DNA from: Lomentospora prolificans
Lineage: Eukaryota > Ascomycota > Sordariomycetes > Microascales > Microascaceae
Direction: 5' to 3'
Length of the DNA: 64,000 nt
Assembly (NCBI GenBank): GCA_029532625.1
Contig: JARFXM010000009.1
Span: forward strand, 2,852,001 to 2,916,000
The position numbers were made by a program, and so were the translations under genes. Under the pieces are notes generated by a model. It made no database searches, was not told the DNA's origin, and saw only the letters and a list, made by a program, of their open reading frames with translations. Numbering within the stretch: position 1 is the first letter of the stretch; the number at the start of each line of letters is the position of its first letter. Positions 1-11,848 of this stretch are shown here, piece by piece.

Positions 1-3000
1 GCACCACACCCACCCTCAAATCCTAAAGAGGAAGGCGCCTTCCGCTGACACATCGTACTGCCGTTGGAAATATCGAGCAAGGAAGCAGAAATCGGGGTTG
101 AATAAACTTTACACCATTCTGCTCCTTGCTCTATTGTGAAGGATCAAGGATATAAAAGACGATCCAATGACTATATGACTATCCAAGGATCGACTAGCAA
201 CGGCATAGCTAATTTGTAGATTCGATAAGATGAACACCTACATGGTAGGCAGGACCGATGGCGCTGCCCTGGCCCTATTGTATCAACGATTTGCTGGCCC
301 AAGTATCGAACCGTACGCAATGGGAGGAAGTCGTCATGGCGAAGCGATCAATGGATGACTCCTCTGCCGTCCCGCCTGTGTATACCAGTTGCCAACACTT
401 GTGATCTCCCGCTCTTCCGCTTGGCATCAGACGACGGACCATGCGCCCATGCCCTGGCGTGGCCTAGCCAGACACCCAAACCTGATGGACAACCAGCGGC
501 GACGACGATGGGTCCATCCTTCCCACACTTTGACCCTCCCCCCCAACTCTGACAACTCTTCCCGCACTCCAACCCTCCTAAGCACGGCCTTCTGGATGGG
601 CGTTACGACGTTCTGGGGACACATTGAGACTGTGGGCTTTCCATCACGTGCGAGCCGCTGTGTCAATGCCATTCTATTATATATTAGTTAAGAGGCCAGC
701 ACTGCAATATGTCCGCCAAGCTTCCCGGGGTCGTTTCGTTTCCTCCTGTCTTCCCCTGTCTCTGAAGAAGCTTCGTTGCCAGGCTGGTACAGCGCAATTA
801 CAGCATATTGAATCATCCCAGCGCAGCGGCACCGAAATGGGATTCCTAGGCAAATATTCGGTATTGCTCCCTTTCTGTTTCTCCCGCGAGCGCGCGCCGC
901 CTCCCGGATGTATTGATTAACGTCCCGCCCACCTCGTTTGCAATCTACACTCAGGAAGGTGTACTCTCATTAGCATTACTGGCAGTCAACCGTCACCCTT
1001 CCCAGAGCGCGATACATGAGCACCCCATATTAATCTTAACAATTGCCGAATAGGGGATATAGGCGTCACCCACTTCTAAAACCCTGGTCTCGACGCATTC
1101 ATCGCGACCGCTGCGTGTGTGCAACAGAACAGGCGTGGAAGCGTGCACTGTTGCCAAAGGTGCTCACTGGATATCAAGGCCACCGATTCCTACATCCCAT
1201 ACGGAAAATGGTGGGCCGAGTCACTGCGATCGCATAGGGGCATGATGCCCACCATTTCAGACGCAAAAACTCCGTCTGTCTGTGATTCTAGACGTGAGGA
1301 GACTCGAACTGGAACCCCATTCGTCAGTCGCTATCCCATCTCTCGCTCGTGGCGGAGCTCCTGGTTCACCCACGCGCGCGCCCCTTACATCAATCCGGTT
1401 CCTTTTTTTTTTTTCTGTTTTCGAAAATCCAATATATTCTGCCCACTCATATCTCTTGCCTCTTTTCCCGGGCAATCAAAACCAGGTCGCCACGCTATGG
1501 CCGCGCGCACTTGACCGCTTTTGCCTAAATTCTCCGTCAGTCTTCACGGCGTTCCTGGGTGCTAGTGCTTCTGAGAACGGTAATACGGATATCAAGCCGA
1601 CCCAGGTTTTGGCCTCATAGACATGCCAAACCCGTCCATCTCAGTGGCAGAGCAATGCCTAGCGATTTTGAAGGTGCCTCACCAGTTTTACACTCTTGCC
1701 GTCTGCCACCGGGTGTTTTCGGCGGGTCCTGCTATTCGTCGGTCGTTTGTGCCTGTGAGAAGCCATTGATGGTCTCATCATGAGCTACCAGCCCCCCGAA
1801 TTACCTGCGCGTTGGAGACACCCATCGTGTCGCCTTCGGCGGACTGTACTCGCCCTCTGGAGTCGGACGTCACCATTTACCCCTGAATGCAGGAATAAAA
1901 CTGGCAGAGCGGAAGTTATCACCGCCTTTCCATTTTGCCATCGGCTTGTGCAAAGAAATACTTTTTCTTGAACATCATATCTCTATATTGCGACTGGTGA
2001 AAGCGCATCAACCTGGTCGGTACCGAAGTGTGTTTCAACCAAGCCCGTCAAGGAAATGCCCCCTGGGGCACGCTTCTTTCATGAGCTGTGACGAACATGA
2101 CAGCGAAAGGAGCCTGTTACGGTGGTCTGAACGAGATTGCCGTTTCAGCAAAGGGGCGCTTGCCATAACCAGTGTATTTCCCTTGCCTGATGACTCCCAC
2201 AGGCGGGCTTCGTTATCTCGAGAGAGAGATCAGCTGCGTTTCTCTGCCGTTTGATTCATGTGTCCTGGCGCTGTTGGTCAGGGCTACTCTCGATGCTGTG
2301 GATGCCTGAGTACTTGATCGTCGGACGCGCCGCGCTAGCCCTTGTATCGGCTTTGTCGTGGAAGTATATCCAACGTATCGAGGTCGTACCTTTCGTCGGT
2401 CTAAATAGATTGACGGCTGATGCAGTTTAATATGTCTGAGCGGATCAGGCGAGTCGTCAGATTGTGCCGAGACACACTCTTTTCGCTTTCTTTCTGCCCT
2501 TTTCTGCCCTATCATATACATCGCAAACATGGTCTTCCCTTCCGCATGGTGGTCGAACCAGCTGCTGCCCGCATCTTGAAAGGGTTTGGTTAGCGCAGAG
2601 TGAATTCCTTCAGCCGTGCTTGGCCGTCTAGAACCCTCTGGAGGTTCTCTACCCTGGGCCGCTGATTATTCAAGGCCCTTCCTGACCCGTCCCGTCCGGT
2701 GTGTTGCACGGGGATTAGGACCGGTAGACTCTTCCTTGAAGGCAGAGTGCCCCTCATCCATGTATACTACCTGTACTCTGCTAGTCGATTTCTCCCCCAT
2801 ACTATCCTGCAGTGCTGGTAGATTGAAGTTAAGGTCTTCACGATGTCTGGAAGATAGCTGGCGCATGAATCGTACATTCCAGAAGGCCAGATTGATGAGT
2901 AGTTTCATCAAGTTTCATTGCCACTTTACATCGCACTACCGGCCTCGTGAAGAACGGGGTCGGTCGCCTTGGCGGAGGCCATCGTGGGTTTGCCACACTC

Positions 3001-6000
3001 TCACATCAAGTGACCCGTGTGTTTTGATGGTATTGCCGATGACTGACGGTGATGGGGGTGCTGGACGGCGACGTAGCTCGTTTCGTCTGTCCAGGGTTAT
3101 AGCTAGGAGCAACTATTGACCAAGAGGTTGGAGGTGCAAGGTTCTTCATCTTATTCCTCTCGTCCATGATATGACTTGTGGCCATTACTTAACGTGGTGC
3201 TAGTGTCCTGTACGCAGGCAACCGGCCTGGAAGAAGGTGGGGTGAGGAGTTGGGCAAAGGTCAGAAACCTCGAATATCGAGTGGGTGTATGAGGTACAGA
3301 AGACGCCAAATGTACCGACAATATCGGCACGACGGCCCTCACGAAGCGGGACCGTGGTAGAATTTCTTCCACGATCGCACCTCCTACTCTGCTAACACTT
3401 GGTGGGGGCTGGCCAGACGGACCACCATTAGGAAGGCGCATGGCATGCCTGGCCGAGCGCCGCTGGCAAGGATCACTCGCATCACCACGATCCACGCTAG
3501 CTGACTGGGATGCGGCAGGGCCTGCATGACTTTTGGATCGCTTATCCCCCGGCCCTTGCCCAAATGCCCACTACGAGCTGGGAGAATCGACAACTGTCTT
3601 CACACGCCTGCCAGCTTCGTATTTGGCATGAGTTGGGGCAGTCTGTGCCGTATAGCGTGGGCTTGTGATGAGGTACAAGCGTCTGCTATGCGCCGGGATG
3701 CTGAGCTAAACCGAAGGAGAATGTATCATTGAGGCAGGAGCGTGTATCGGTACAAGGCCAGATATCCACTGAAGGCTGAGATGATGTCCCTTGTAAGATC
3801 TCACGCCATCCCCCGCCCCCATAACTCGCAAATCACGCCCAGTGCAGATGTTAGATATAACATCTATAGGAATACCCCGCTCACATGGGAACCCGCCAAC
3901 CGACCCCAAACCTTGTCTTTGGAATACCATTGGGAGGAGTGTGTCCTCTGCAGAGGAGGTTACGTGCCCCCTCGCCCACTAAGCCTGATGGCGGGTTGAG
4001 TCCGGGCCCACAACAGAACCCCTCTTGGTACCAAGGTTTGAGATTTGAACGGCAGAGGTGGCGGAAAGGCTTGGAGTCTCGACCGCCCCTAGCCGGCCAA
4101 GTTTGACTCTTGTGAAGAAGATGGTGGGAAAAACCAAGAGCGGGGTTGGCATATCGAATCCTTGTTGACGAGGAAACTTTTGCTGAACTGCGGAGCCTCT
4201 ACCCGTGAGCGTTTTTGGCATCTTCCTTAGCCATTTTTGGACCGGTAGGAGCGGATACAATGTCTTCCGAGCATCTTATGTTAGAGCAGCCGAGCACTCG
4301 TGCATTCCTGAGCATGGATAGGCAAGATGCATTCCGAACCTCCACAAGGAAGCCGCAATGGGACGTTTGCTCGCAGACTTTTACGGTCCGCTTCGCCAAA
4401 GGTTGCAAGTCCAGGAAGGCGCAGGGTGCTTTGTATGCATCTAGCAATGGCTGGCATTTGAAGTTGTTCACTAGCGACTAGGCTCTCGTAGAGCTCTGTC
4501 AGAGTGTGTTGTATTTCGACAAGTTCCATTGGAAGGTGTGGCCAAGCATCCACCACTGCGATTAGCGATCGGCAAATGTTTGGCTAGGCTATATCCCATT
4601 CGAGCATTCTTCATTTTTGCAGACTAACATAGCCCTTGTTGATTGTGAGGATTTATTTGTGAGATCGACCATTTACTATGTCAATAATCTCCTACTCGCC
4701 GCCGTCGCCCCGGGATAGGCAACCTATTAAGGATATGAAATTGATTTGCAAGGCGGCTTCGGTATACAATACCGAGACTGGCGCACGGGAAACGAAGGAT
4801 CGGTCAAAGTAGAGCCCCACGACTTTACTCTCTCTGCTGCTGGCAATGCCAGATGTGGGGTGAGCGCGTGGTGCGGTGCGGGCCCTGGACACAATACCAT
4901 ATGGGTGGCTAGTTTTCTGGGGTGACCATTACAAGCGGTGGGAAGCGGGAAAGGAGGAGGATGGGTGCGATGCCGTACGGTGAGCATGCGGAGTGGGATG
5001 GTGGGGGAGTGAGTTAGGAGGCGCAGAAGGGGTGTGGATGAGGGACTGGACAGTCAGAAAGGGTCGCCCGGGGGAGTGCGGATCAGCGATATCTTGTCTT
5101 GCATGCGACTGAATACGCTTCTTATGTGCACCGGACTGGAAGAGGCAGGAGCTTGAGAGAATTCCACGAGCTTGTTCGGGCCGTTAGGAGCTTGGTTGGG
5201 TGGAGGCTGTTGACAAGCATTTCAGAGTTGGAATCTTCTGTGCGAGTGAGTGGCATCCACGGCAGGGGCCCAGAAGAGGGGTGTATACAGATGGTGGATG
5301 GATGCGAGGTTGGGCTGGGTCAAGGAGCGCAGGAGGACGGCCGACAAGCCCCCAGGGCCTTTGAGAGAAAAGCATGAAAAAATGAGGGCCCTGTTCATCG
5401 TCATGTGCAAGGATGAGTATCGCGCATTCCACACAGGGCATAATTGGCGAGTTCTTTCGGGATGGGATTCCCGTTGGGGGGGAGGGTGACGAGGGTTGAC
5501 TTACTGGGCGTCTTTCCAAGAATGCAGTAGAGAGGATGGCCTACAGGCTAACGGAGGCCAAGGGTTGACTCGCCTAACTGTGCAGTGCAGAGCACACAGC
5601 TTGCAGGGCAGCAGCCATAGGGAGGCCATGGGCGAGAGAAGCGCACTGGGTCGGGCGTGTGCGTGTAAGTGAGCGAGGAAGTGTGTGGTTGGGCTTACGG
5701 CGGCGCAGAGAGGGCTATTAGCACTTGGATAGACGGGGATGATGTGTGTTGGCGGCGCTCTGGCCTCGCGGGCAATGGGACGGTGGACCGCCAGAAAGCG
5801 AGATAGACCGGGATTTTGGAGCTCCAGGGGAGGCGTGTAGCGGGTGGTTGGATTTAGGGTGGGAAAGCCTTGGTCGTGGGGCGTTCGGGGTAAAGGAAAT
5901 CGTGCAATGGCCCGTCTGGTGCCGGTGTCTGCTTCGTGGACGTCGGGTGTGGGCTGAAAGGGGACTTTTTCTCAGCCTAAGCAGCCTGAAGGTTCCGCTG

Positions 6001-6659
6001 ACACTTTCCCGGATGAGCGCCGACGCTGACGGATTCTAGTGGGAGGGATTATTTATGCGGTGACGTGGACTGAGAGGCCCCGATGTTGCTGAGGCTCTAA
6101 TCGCCCATCGTGTAGATGACGATTGGCATAGGGCCCGAGCGAGTGCGATTGAAGATTACTGCTCGTTTTCCGGGGATGAGAGTGGTTCCGACTCGCACTT
6201 GATATCGTAGCTAGTATCAAATAGTCTCAAAAGGGTATCAGTGTGTTGGATTAAAGAGTGCTCTATGGCCTGTTAGGATGGAAAGATGATTCCGGGCTCA
6301 TCGCGGTGGATCAAGATGTCCTACGCCCGCAAGACGATCCTCTAGATCTCGAAACTCATCCTGTGCTCTATCTATATTGGATTCTCCCTTTGCTCCCGCC
6401 AATCTATTAACCGCCGACTATCCCTCTCTCTCTTCTCTCTCGTGTCTCTCTGTATCTCGTGTCTCTCTCACGTCTCTTTTATATATGTCTATAGTGTATA
6501 GCGAGTGTAGATCACCACGCGATGTCTAGATAGACCGATGCCACCAAGCACATTTCACCAAACTTTTGACGCCTAAAAGCAGCAACAACCAAATGCAAGT
6601 TCAAGCCATATCAAGAACAAAACGTAAACGCATGTCCAAGGAGGACGGCCTCGCCTCTT
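1..6659. other. Gene-poor region, no supported gene
   Basis: No open frame here has protein-like composition, and none can be linked by splice sites into a recognisable protein. The frames present are short, overlap on both strands and look random. Around 4281-4556 on the minus strand a short frame has a fairly natural composition, but it lacks an ATG context and partner exons. Pyrimidine-rich and CT-repeat DNA occurs near 6420-6480, just past the 3' end of the transporter gene. I see no transposon ends, terminal repeats or RNA gene. The stretch could hold distal regulatory DNA or noncoding transcripts. Confidence 0.5.
6420..6480. repeat. CT-rich simple repeat
   Basis: Imperfect repeats of CTCT with TGTCTCTC and CGTCTCTC units lie about 180 bases beyond the stop codon of the anion transporter gene. 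It is ordinary low-complexity DNA and could lie in or just after that gene's 3' untranslated region. Confidence 0.6.
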
Positions 6660-9368
6660 TCAAGACTGGCTCGGGGGCCCCTCAGCGCCCTCCTCGCGCT
6701 CTCTCCTCAGCGAGACCGACCTCGCCGCACCGCCGCGGGAAGGCGACCTCACGTGCCTCCGCCTCGTAGCCGTGCCCACCGACCCGCCGCTGACGACTCT
6801 GTCCAGTTCCGCCAGGTCCTCCTGGCTCTTCCTCGGCGAGCCTGGATACGCAAACACGCCCTCCTCGTGCTCGGGCCTCCGGTCGCTCGCCGAAACCCTC
6901 AGCAGGCCTGAATGGTTGCGCTGGGCGTCGGCCATCTTCTCGCCGGGCCGGTCGTTGGACACGTTGTACGCGTCAGACTCGTAGGAGTCGGCGCCGTGGA
7001 TGCCGCCGCAGCTCTCCATGGTGAAGGGGGAGGCGGTGGGCTCGTCGAGGGCGTTGAGCTCCTCGTCGGTGAACCACTTGGGCAGGAGCAGCGTGCGGAT
7101 GGGGATCAGGGCCATGATGAAGACGGGGAAGCCGACGGCGGCGATGGTCTGGGTGATGGCAAAGGTGGCGCCGAAGCCGACGAGCTCGATGGCGACGAAG
7201 AACCAGATGGCGCGGCGCCGGCGGATCTGGAGGAGGGGGTGGTTGTGCGGGGTCAGGGCCTTGTCGCGGCCGAGGAAGATGAGCTTGGCCGTGATGCCGT
7301 TGGCCTCGAGGGCTTGGACGCCCATGACGAAGAAGAGGCCGGCGAGGACGCCGTGGGGGATGAGGTGCAAGCAGACAAGGAGGGGCCCGGTCATGGTTCC
7401 CAGGGTGAGGAGGCCCTGAGCGAGGTTGGAAAAGCGCTGCTCGACGACGTGGGTGGTCTCTGTGATGTAGCCTCCCTTATGCTCACCCTTTTCATCCAGT
7501 TCCTTAATGGAACGGGTGACACACAGGGATTCAGTATGGAAAGGCGCCTGAGGGATCAGGCCGTTGGGGAAAGGGAGGCCGAGAATACCAGCGACGCCAG
7601 TGGTGAGGCCGAGAAGGAAGAAGTCCCAGTGGAAGCCAGCGGGCTTCCGAAGCGGGAACTCGGTGCCTTGGGCGATCAAAGACGAGACTAGAGAAGTGTG
7701 AGTGACGCGCGCGGCTTCGATGATATAACGATTTGGGACGTAAAAAAAGAAAGCCTCAGCTTACCATTGTGGTCGAACCAAAACAGAATAGTCAAGAGAA
7801 TAGCAAAAGGGGCGGCTATGAAGACTTGTCCAACAGTAACATCCCTCGGATCGACAATCCAACTCTGCCGGGTAGTGGGCATAAAAGCAATACTCGTAGG
7901 GAGGACCTCGAGATCGACGTCCTTCATTCGGCCAATGTAGACGAAGCCTGTGAAGAAGATGAGAGTGAGGGGAGTACCGTAGTCTTTGAGGAACACGCGG
8001 ATGGTGTGGGTGAAGAGGCTACTCGTGCCAAGCTCGCCGCATAGGTAGGCAACCATGAAGACGAGCAAGGCAGCAACGATGGAGAGGTAGAAGGACTCTC
8101 CGCTGCCGAGGCGTTCGAGGACCTGGATTCCCTTTTGCAGATAGATGAAGGCGACGTAGAAGCCAAAAATGTCACAGGGGAAACGGGTGACGTATTTAAG
8201 CAGGTTGCAGGAGTTGGTTACGGCGAGGAGCCAGTGGAAGATGAGGGACCAACTTGGAGAACATTAGCAGCTGGCCACACTCTGAGCAGGATATGGCAGT
8301 ATAGGGGACTTACATGCCGATCCAACACATGAAAGCCATGTAGTTAACGCCGGTTGGTTTCATAATGTCGTATACAGTGCTGTGCAATGCGTGTAAGTAT
8401 GAGCCATAGACGTCGATACCCAATCGGTAACGGGCCATAGATCCTTACTAGTTGAAGACAGTGATGGGTCCTATGGAAGAGAGCGTGTTAGAGCGAGAGG
8501 GACCTTGCATGATGCTATCGAATTCAGGCGCATGTTGACTCACCAGTCACTCCAACGATGACCAAGGGCTGCGCAGCAAACAGAGAGAAAACGACAGCGC
8601 CGAGGACGGAGGCCAACAGAACCTCGTTCACTCCATAGTTTGAATCCGTACTTGTAAACATGTCGAGGGAGAAGGCAAGAGCGGGCAAGATGCTATAGAA
8701 GGGGTCAAAGGGCTCCGTTAGTACTGGAAGATGGATGGAGGAAAGCGAGGGGTTGGAATGGTGACATGGCCAGTGGAATAAAATGTCGGGGGATGGTTTG
8801 CATGATGGCAAGGGACGGAGACGGAGGACGAGGTGCATAAATGTGTAGCTTTAGGGCAGCAGTTGAGAACAAAGTCGAAGGCAGTTGGAAGGCAAGGGTT
8901 AAAGATTGTATAAAGGTGGTATAAGCGGGGTGAGGTTCAGTAGCCTCACGACGGCGAGACATGGTGTCCCGTCCCACGGTCTCACGCACGGAACCGTTTC
9001 CACGCTACAAGACAATATGTCATGCGGCATGCAGACCCTGAACAAGTAATTATAGAATATATGGCATGTTGGACGAGACAAAACGGAAAGTCAAAGGTAA
9101 GGGCGAGGGGAGTGTGAAGCAGAAAAGGGTCTCTTAGACTGTCGTACTTTGCAAAATACATGTATACGGTGGCGGGCACAACACGGTAGTCCCAGGCATC
9201 CTTCCAATCGCTGGCGTAGAAAGGAGCTCGGCGTCGCAGATCGTTGGCCATGCCGCTGAAGAGGCGGGTCTTCCACCACGGGTCCTCCCTGTTTGCCGAG
9301 GCGCCACCCTCGACATCCCGGGGATCGCTGGCGGCCGGGGGCGGCTCTGTCTGTTCGGTCAAGGCCAT
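6660..9368 (-). CDS. Bor1-type borate/anion transporter (SLC4-like)
   Basis: Plasma-membrane anion transporter of the HCO3-transporter family; fungal Bor1 proteins export borate. Six exons join in phase: 9148-9368, 8544-8692, 8449-8470, 8314-8379, 7765-8252 and 6660-7687, giving 657 residues. All introns are GT-AG. Family signatures cross the junctions: VYMYFANILPAL over the first, VGVTGPITVFNY through the 22-base exon 3, and FDHNVSSLIAQGTEFPLRKP over the last. The N-terminal 50 residues are hydrophilic (MALTEQTEPPP start) and about ten hydrophobic segments follow. The tail of roughly 120 residues is charged, Arg/Ser-rich and probably cytosolic, with likely phosphorylation sites. The start is the first ATG in the exon, and the protein begins there like homologues do. 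Borate specificity is inferred from the family and is not shown by the sequence. Confidence 0.92.
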
Positions 9369-9775
9369 GTTTGAAGATATTATGGAGGCGGACGGAACAA
9401 AGGACGGGTGAAAGCAAATCAAGGACGCGACGTCGTCATGGAACGGCGATTCAACAGCAATGTCCAACAGACAAAGGCAGGGTCGTGATTCCCAAGTCCG
9501 GATCGACGCGACGCCGAAAAGAAGGCGGGGAAAAAAAAGGACACCGGAGGAAAGATGACGCGAGAAAAAGACCCGACGGCCTTGAGAAGGGGACGGGAAC
9601 AGCCACAGGGACACGAGCAGGGGTCGGCCTGGCCAGGCGAGGATCAAAGTTGCTGCGCTAATAGTGCCCGCTCCAACAGGGTTTCCAGCTCCGGACAACC
9701 TTTGAATGCGGGTTCTGACACGGCCGAGTTGGCCGCCGTATATGTCAAAAACAAAAACCCTCCGACAAGGGGAGG

Positions 9776-9778
<3 letters not shown>

Positions 9779-9809
<31 letters not shown>
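9779..9809. repeat. T31 homopolymer (A31 on the minus strand)
   Basis: An unbroken run of 31 T follows GGGAGGGCC, with an A-rich run about 60 bases further on. It lies about 410 bases upstream of the transporter start codon. It may be inside a 5' untranslated intron, since a consensus minus-strand donor sits at 9824. The exact length is uncertain because such runs slip during sequencing. Confidence 0.9.
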
Positions 9810-11507
9810 CGAGTCTGGTCTTACCTCAAGCACCAGCCTGGTAGGCACAGAGGCGAGGCGAGACAAAAAAAAGAAGGAAAAAAAAAAAACCTCAAGGCGA
9901 AGTGGCAATCTAGTGACTTGGGTAGCGTGGCGGGCACCAGCAAACACTTCTCGCCCGTGTTTTGCACTGACGAGGGTCGTGGCAAAACCCACAAAGGCGG
10001 TCTAAAGTCTAAACGGAAAAGAGAGGGAAAAGGAAAAAGAAAAAAAAAATTGGTTAGAGTGGGAAAAGGGTGGAGAGAGGCGCTCCAGACTAGGGAAGCC
10101 AGTAGCAGATGCTGCGGTCCGAGGCACGAGCAAGAGTTGGTAATAATGGTCGTCAACGCCAGCTATTTATTTGCAAGCGTTCCAGCCAGGCGCAACCAAG
10201 CAACACCAAGTGGTATGAACCGAGTCAATTAACTAGCAGTGGGTTTGAATCCAGCCCAGCGGCAAGTAGCGAAGCTTTATACAGCAGTATGGTGGATCCC
10301 GAGCATCGCCTGCGTATATATGGACGTTGATGTAGTCATCATCACCATTGATGTAATTAGGGATGTAGTGGATGAGGTAGGTGCCGGAGCCAGTGCAGGA
10401 CAAGCCAAGCAGACAAGGCCAGCAACAAGAGACGGTGAAGCAAAAGTCCGAGTTAAAAGTCTATGTACATGTACACTACACTACGCTGATGCAAGTCGCG
10501 CTACTTTATGACCCAGTGTCGACATCGAGCCCTTCTCCTTCTCAACCTGCATCATTCCCACTCTTTTCACTCCCGAGTCCGGCCCAGCCCAGGCTGGGCC
10601 TTCTAACACTTAAGCACCAATCCCGTGTCCCCAACATTAACCCCACGTGCTGTCCGGGCCAACCAACTCGGGCTCCCAGCTTGGAACCAGCCAGATCAAA
10701 AATGTAGCTCTACCTCGGACCAGCTCTCTCATCCGTACTTAAACTTTCCTCTCCGCCCGCCTTTCCTTTCCCTTCCCGTTTCAAGAGCACTGGGGCAGTA
10801 ATTATTAGAAGGCGCTGCAAGTCATCCACCAAGGCTGGCGATGTCGTTTTTCCCCCCAAGCTATCCCCGTTATCATTGTCCGCCCTCCTCTTCTTTCCCG
10901 CTTCCACCCCGTGGGGAGAGAGAATAGTAAATAAAACAATGATTAGGAAGGAAAAAAAAAAAAAAAAGAAAGGCGTTTAGATGGAAAAGAGGTTCATCCC
11001 GCCGTCCATGCATCCTCTCACCCGCCAATGCGTTGCGGTGCGAGTGCGACACCAAAACCGGACCTGCTGCGGGACGAGCGTCACACCAATCAGAAAAAAT
11101 ACTGCCCATGTAGAAAAAATGAAATTATACGGATTCGACCACCAGCCTGGTGCAGTTTTTTGACCAAAACTTCCTGCTGGAGAAAACGGGGCGTACAAAT
11201 TCATCAATGGCAAAGACAAGACAAGCCCAACCCGCTCATGATTGACTTGGTTTCTTGATTTCTGTGGTGTAGTTTAATTCAACCAAATCTAAATGATGAG
11301 ATTCCCTGCTATCTACCTCTCCACGCCTCCGTGCGAGAGTTCCAAGGTTCATGTACACTGCTCTCTTTTTTCACCAGCTACACTTCTTCCTCCTTCTCCC
11401 CCGCCCCCGCCGTCCAAACCAAGGCACGACAAATCGGCCTAGTCCCCACTGCTGTAACCCCCTCCTCTCTCCCAGATAGTAATACAAAGTCTAAGCACAT
11501 AAGAGTT

Positions 11508-11548
11508 GAGAGAGAGAGAGAGAGAGAGAGAGTGAGTGAGTGAGTGAG
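11508..11548. repeat. GA / GTGA microsatellite
   Basis: About twelve GA units pass directly into four or more GTGA (TGAG) units. It lies about 300 bases beyond the stop codon of the m-AAA protease gene and would be transcribed only if the 3' untranslated region is long. A typical length-variable marker locus. Confidence 0.9.
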
Positions 11549-11848
11549 AACCGTAAGAAAATATAATAAAAGAGTACAAACAAGGAAACATTGGAGAGGG
11601 GAAACCTGAGCAGGAGCTGATGGGGAGTATGTCTAGGACAGTCCATAACGGCGCTGTTTGTGTCGGAGGGGGGTACGGCGTAGGTTGGCCGTCATGCCGA
11701 CCGAGGGACTACTGCGTAGGCAAACCGGAGGGTATATGTGTCCAGTCTAAATCTTCGGATCCAGCAGCAGTTCGAACGGTGCCCTGCGTGGTATGCGGGT
11801 GTTGGCCGCCTTCGCCGCCGCCGCCGCGCCCCAACCGCATGTCGTCAC

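Larger units (their letters stand above)
9369..11848. other. Intergenic: transporter 5' region and m-AAA 3' flank
   Basis: No protein gene is supported. The first part is the upstream region of the Bor1-like gene. On the minus strand a good donor (GAG|GTAAGA, intron from 9824) and a possible acceptor (CGCAG ending at 9653) could define a 5' untranslated intron holding the long T tract; this is an inference. The remainder, from about 10200, is the 3' flank of the m-AAA protease gene and carries A-rich runs (10031-10051, 10951-10970) and a GA repeat. The open frames over the A/T tracts encode only homopolymers and basic runs, so I reject them. Confidence 0.5.

Noticed and set aside
1285..1330. 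Sequence resembling a tRNA T-arm on the minus strand (TTCGAGTC)
   Set aside because: Flanking bases do not form the five-pair stem, and no acceptor or anticodon stem can be built around it.
4281..4556. Minus-strand frame with fairly natural composition (MELVEIQHTLTELYES)
   Set aside because: Only about 90 codons, no ATG-led gene model, no adjoining exon, and an overlapping frame on the other strand is equally open.
6912..7691. Plus-strand frame of 259 codons rich in Gly/Glu/Asp/Val
   Set aside because: Exact antisense of the last transporter exon; its composition is the mirror of Leu/Ala/Pro codons.
9555..10232. Frames with long Phe or Lys runs on both strands
   Set aside because: They only translate the T31 and neighbouring A tracts; not proteins.
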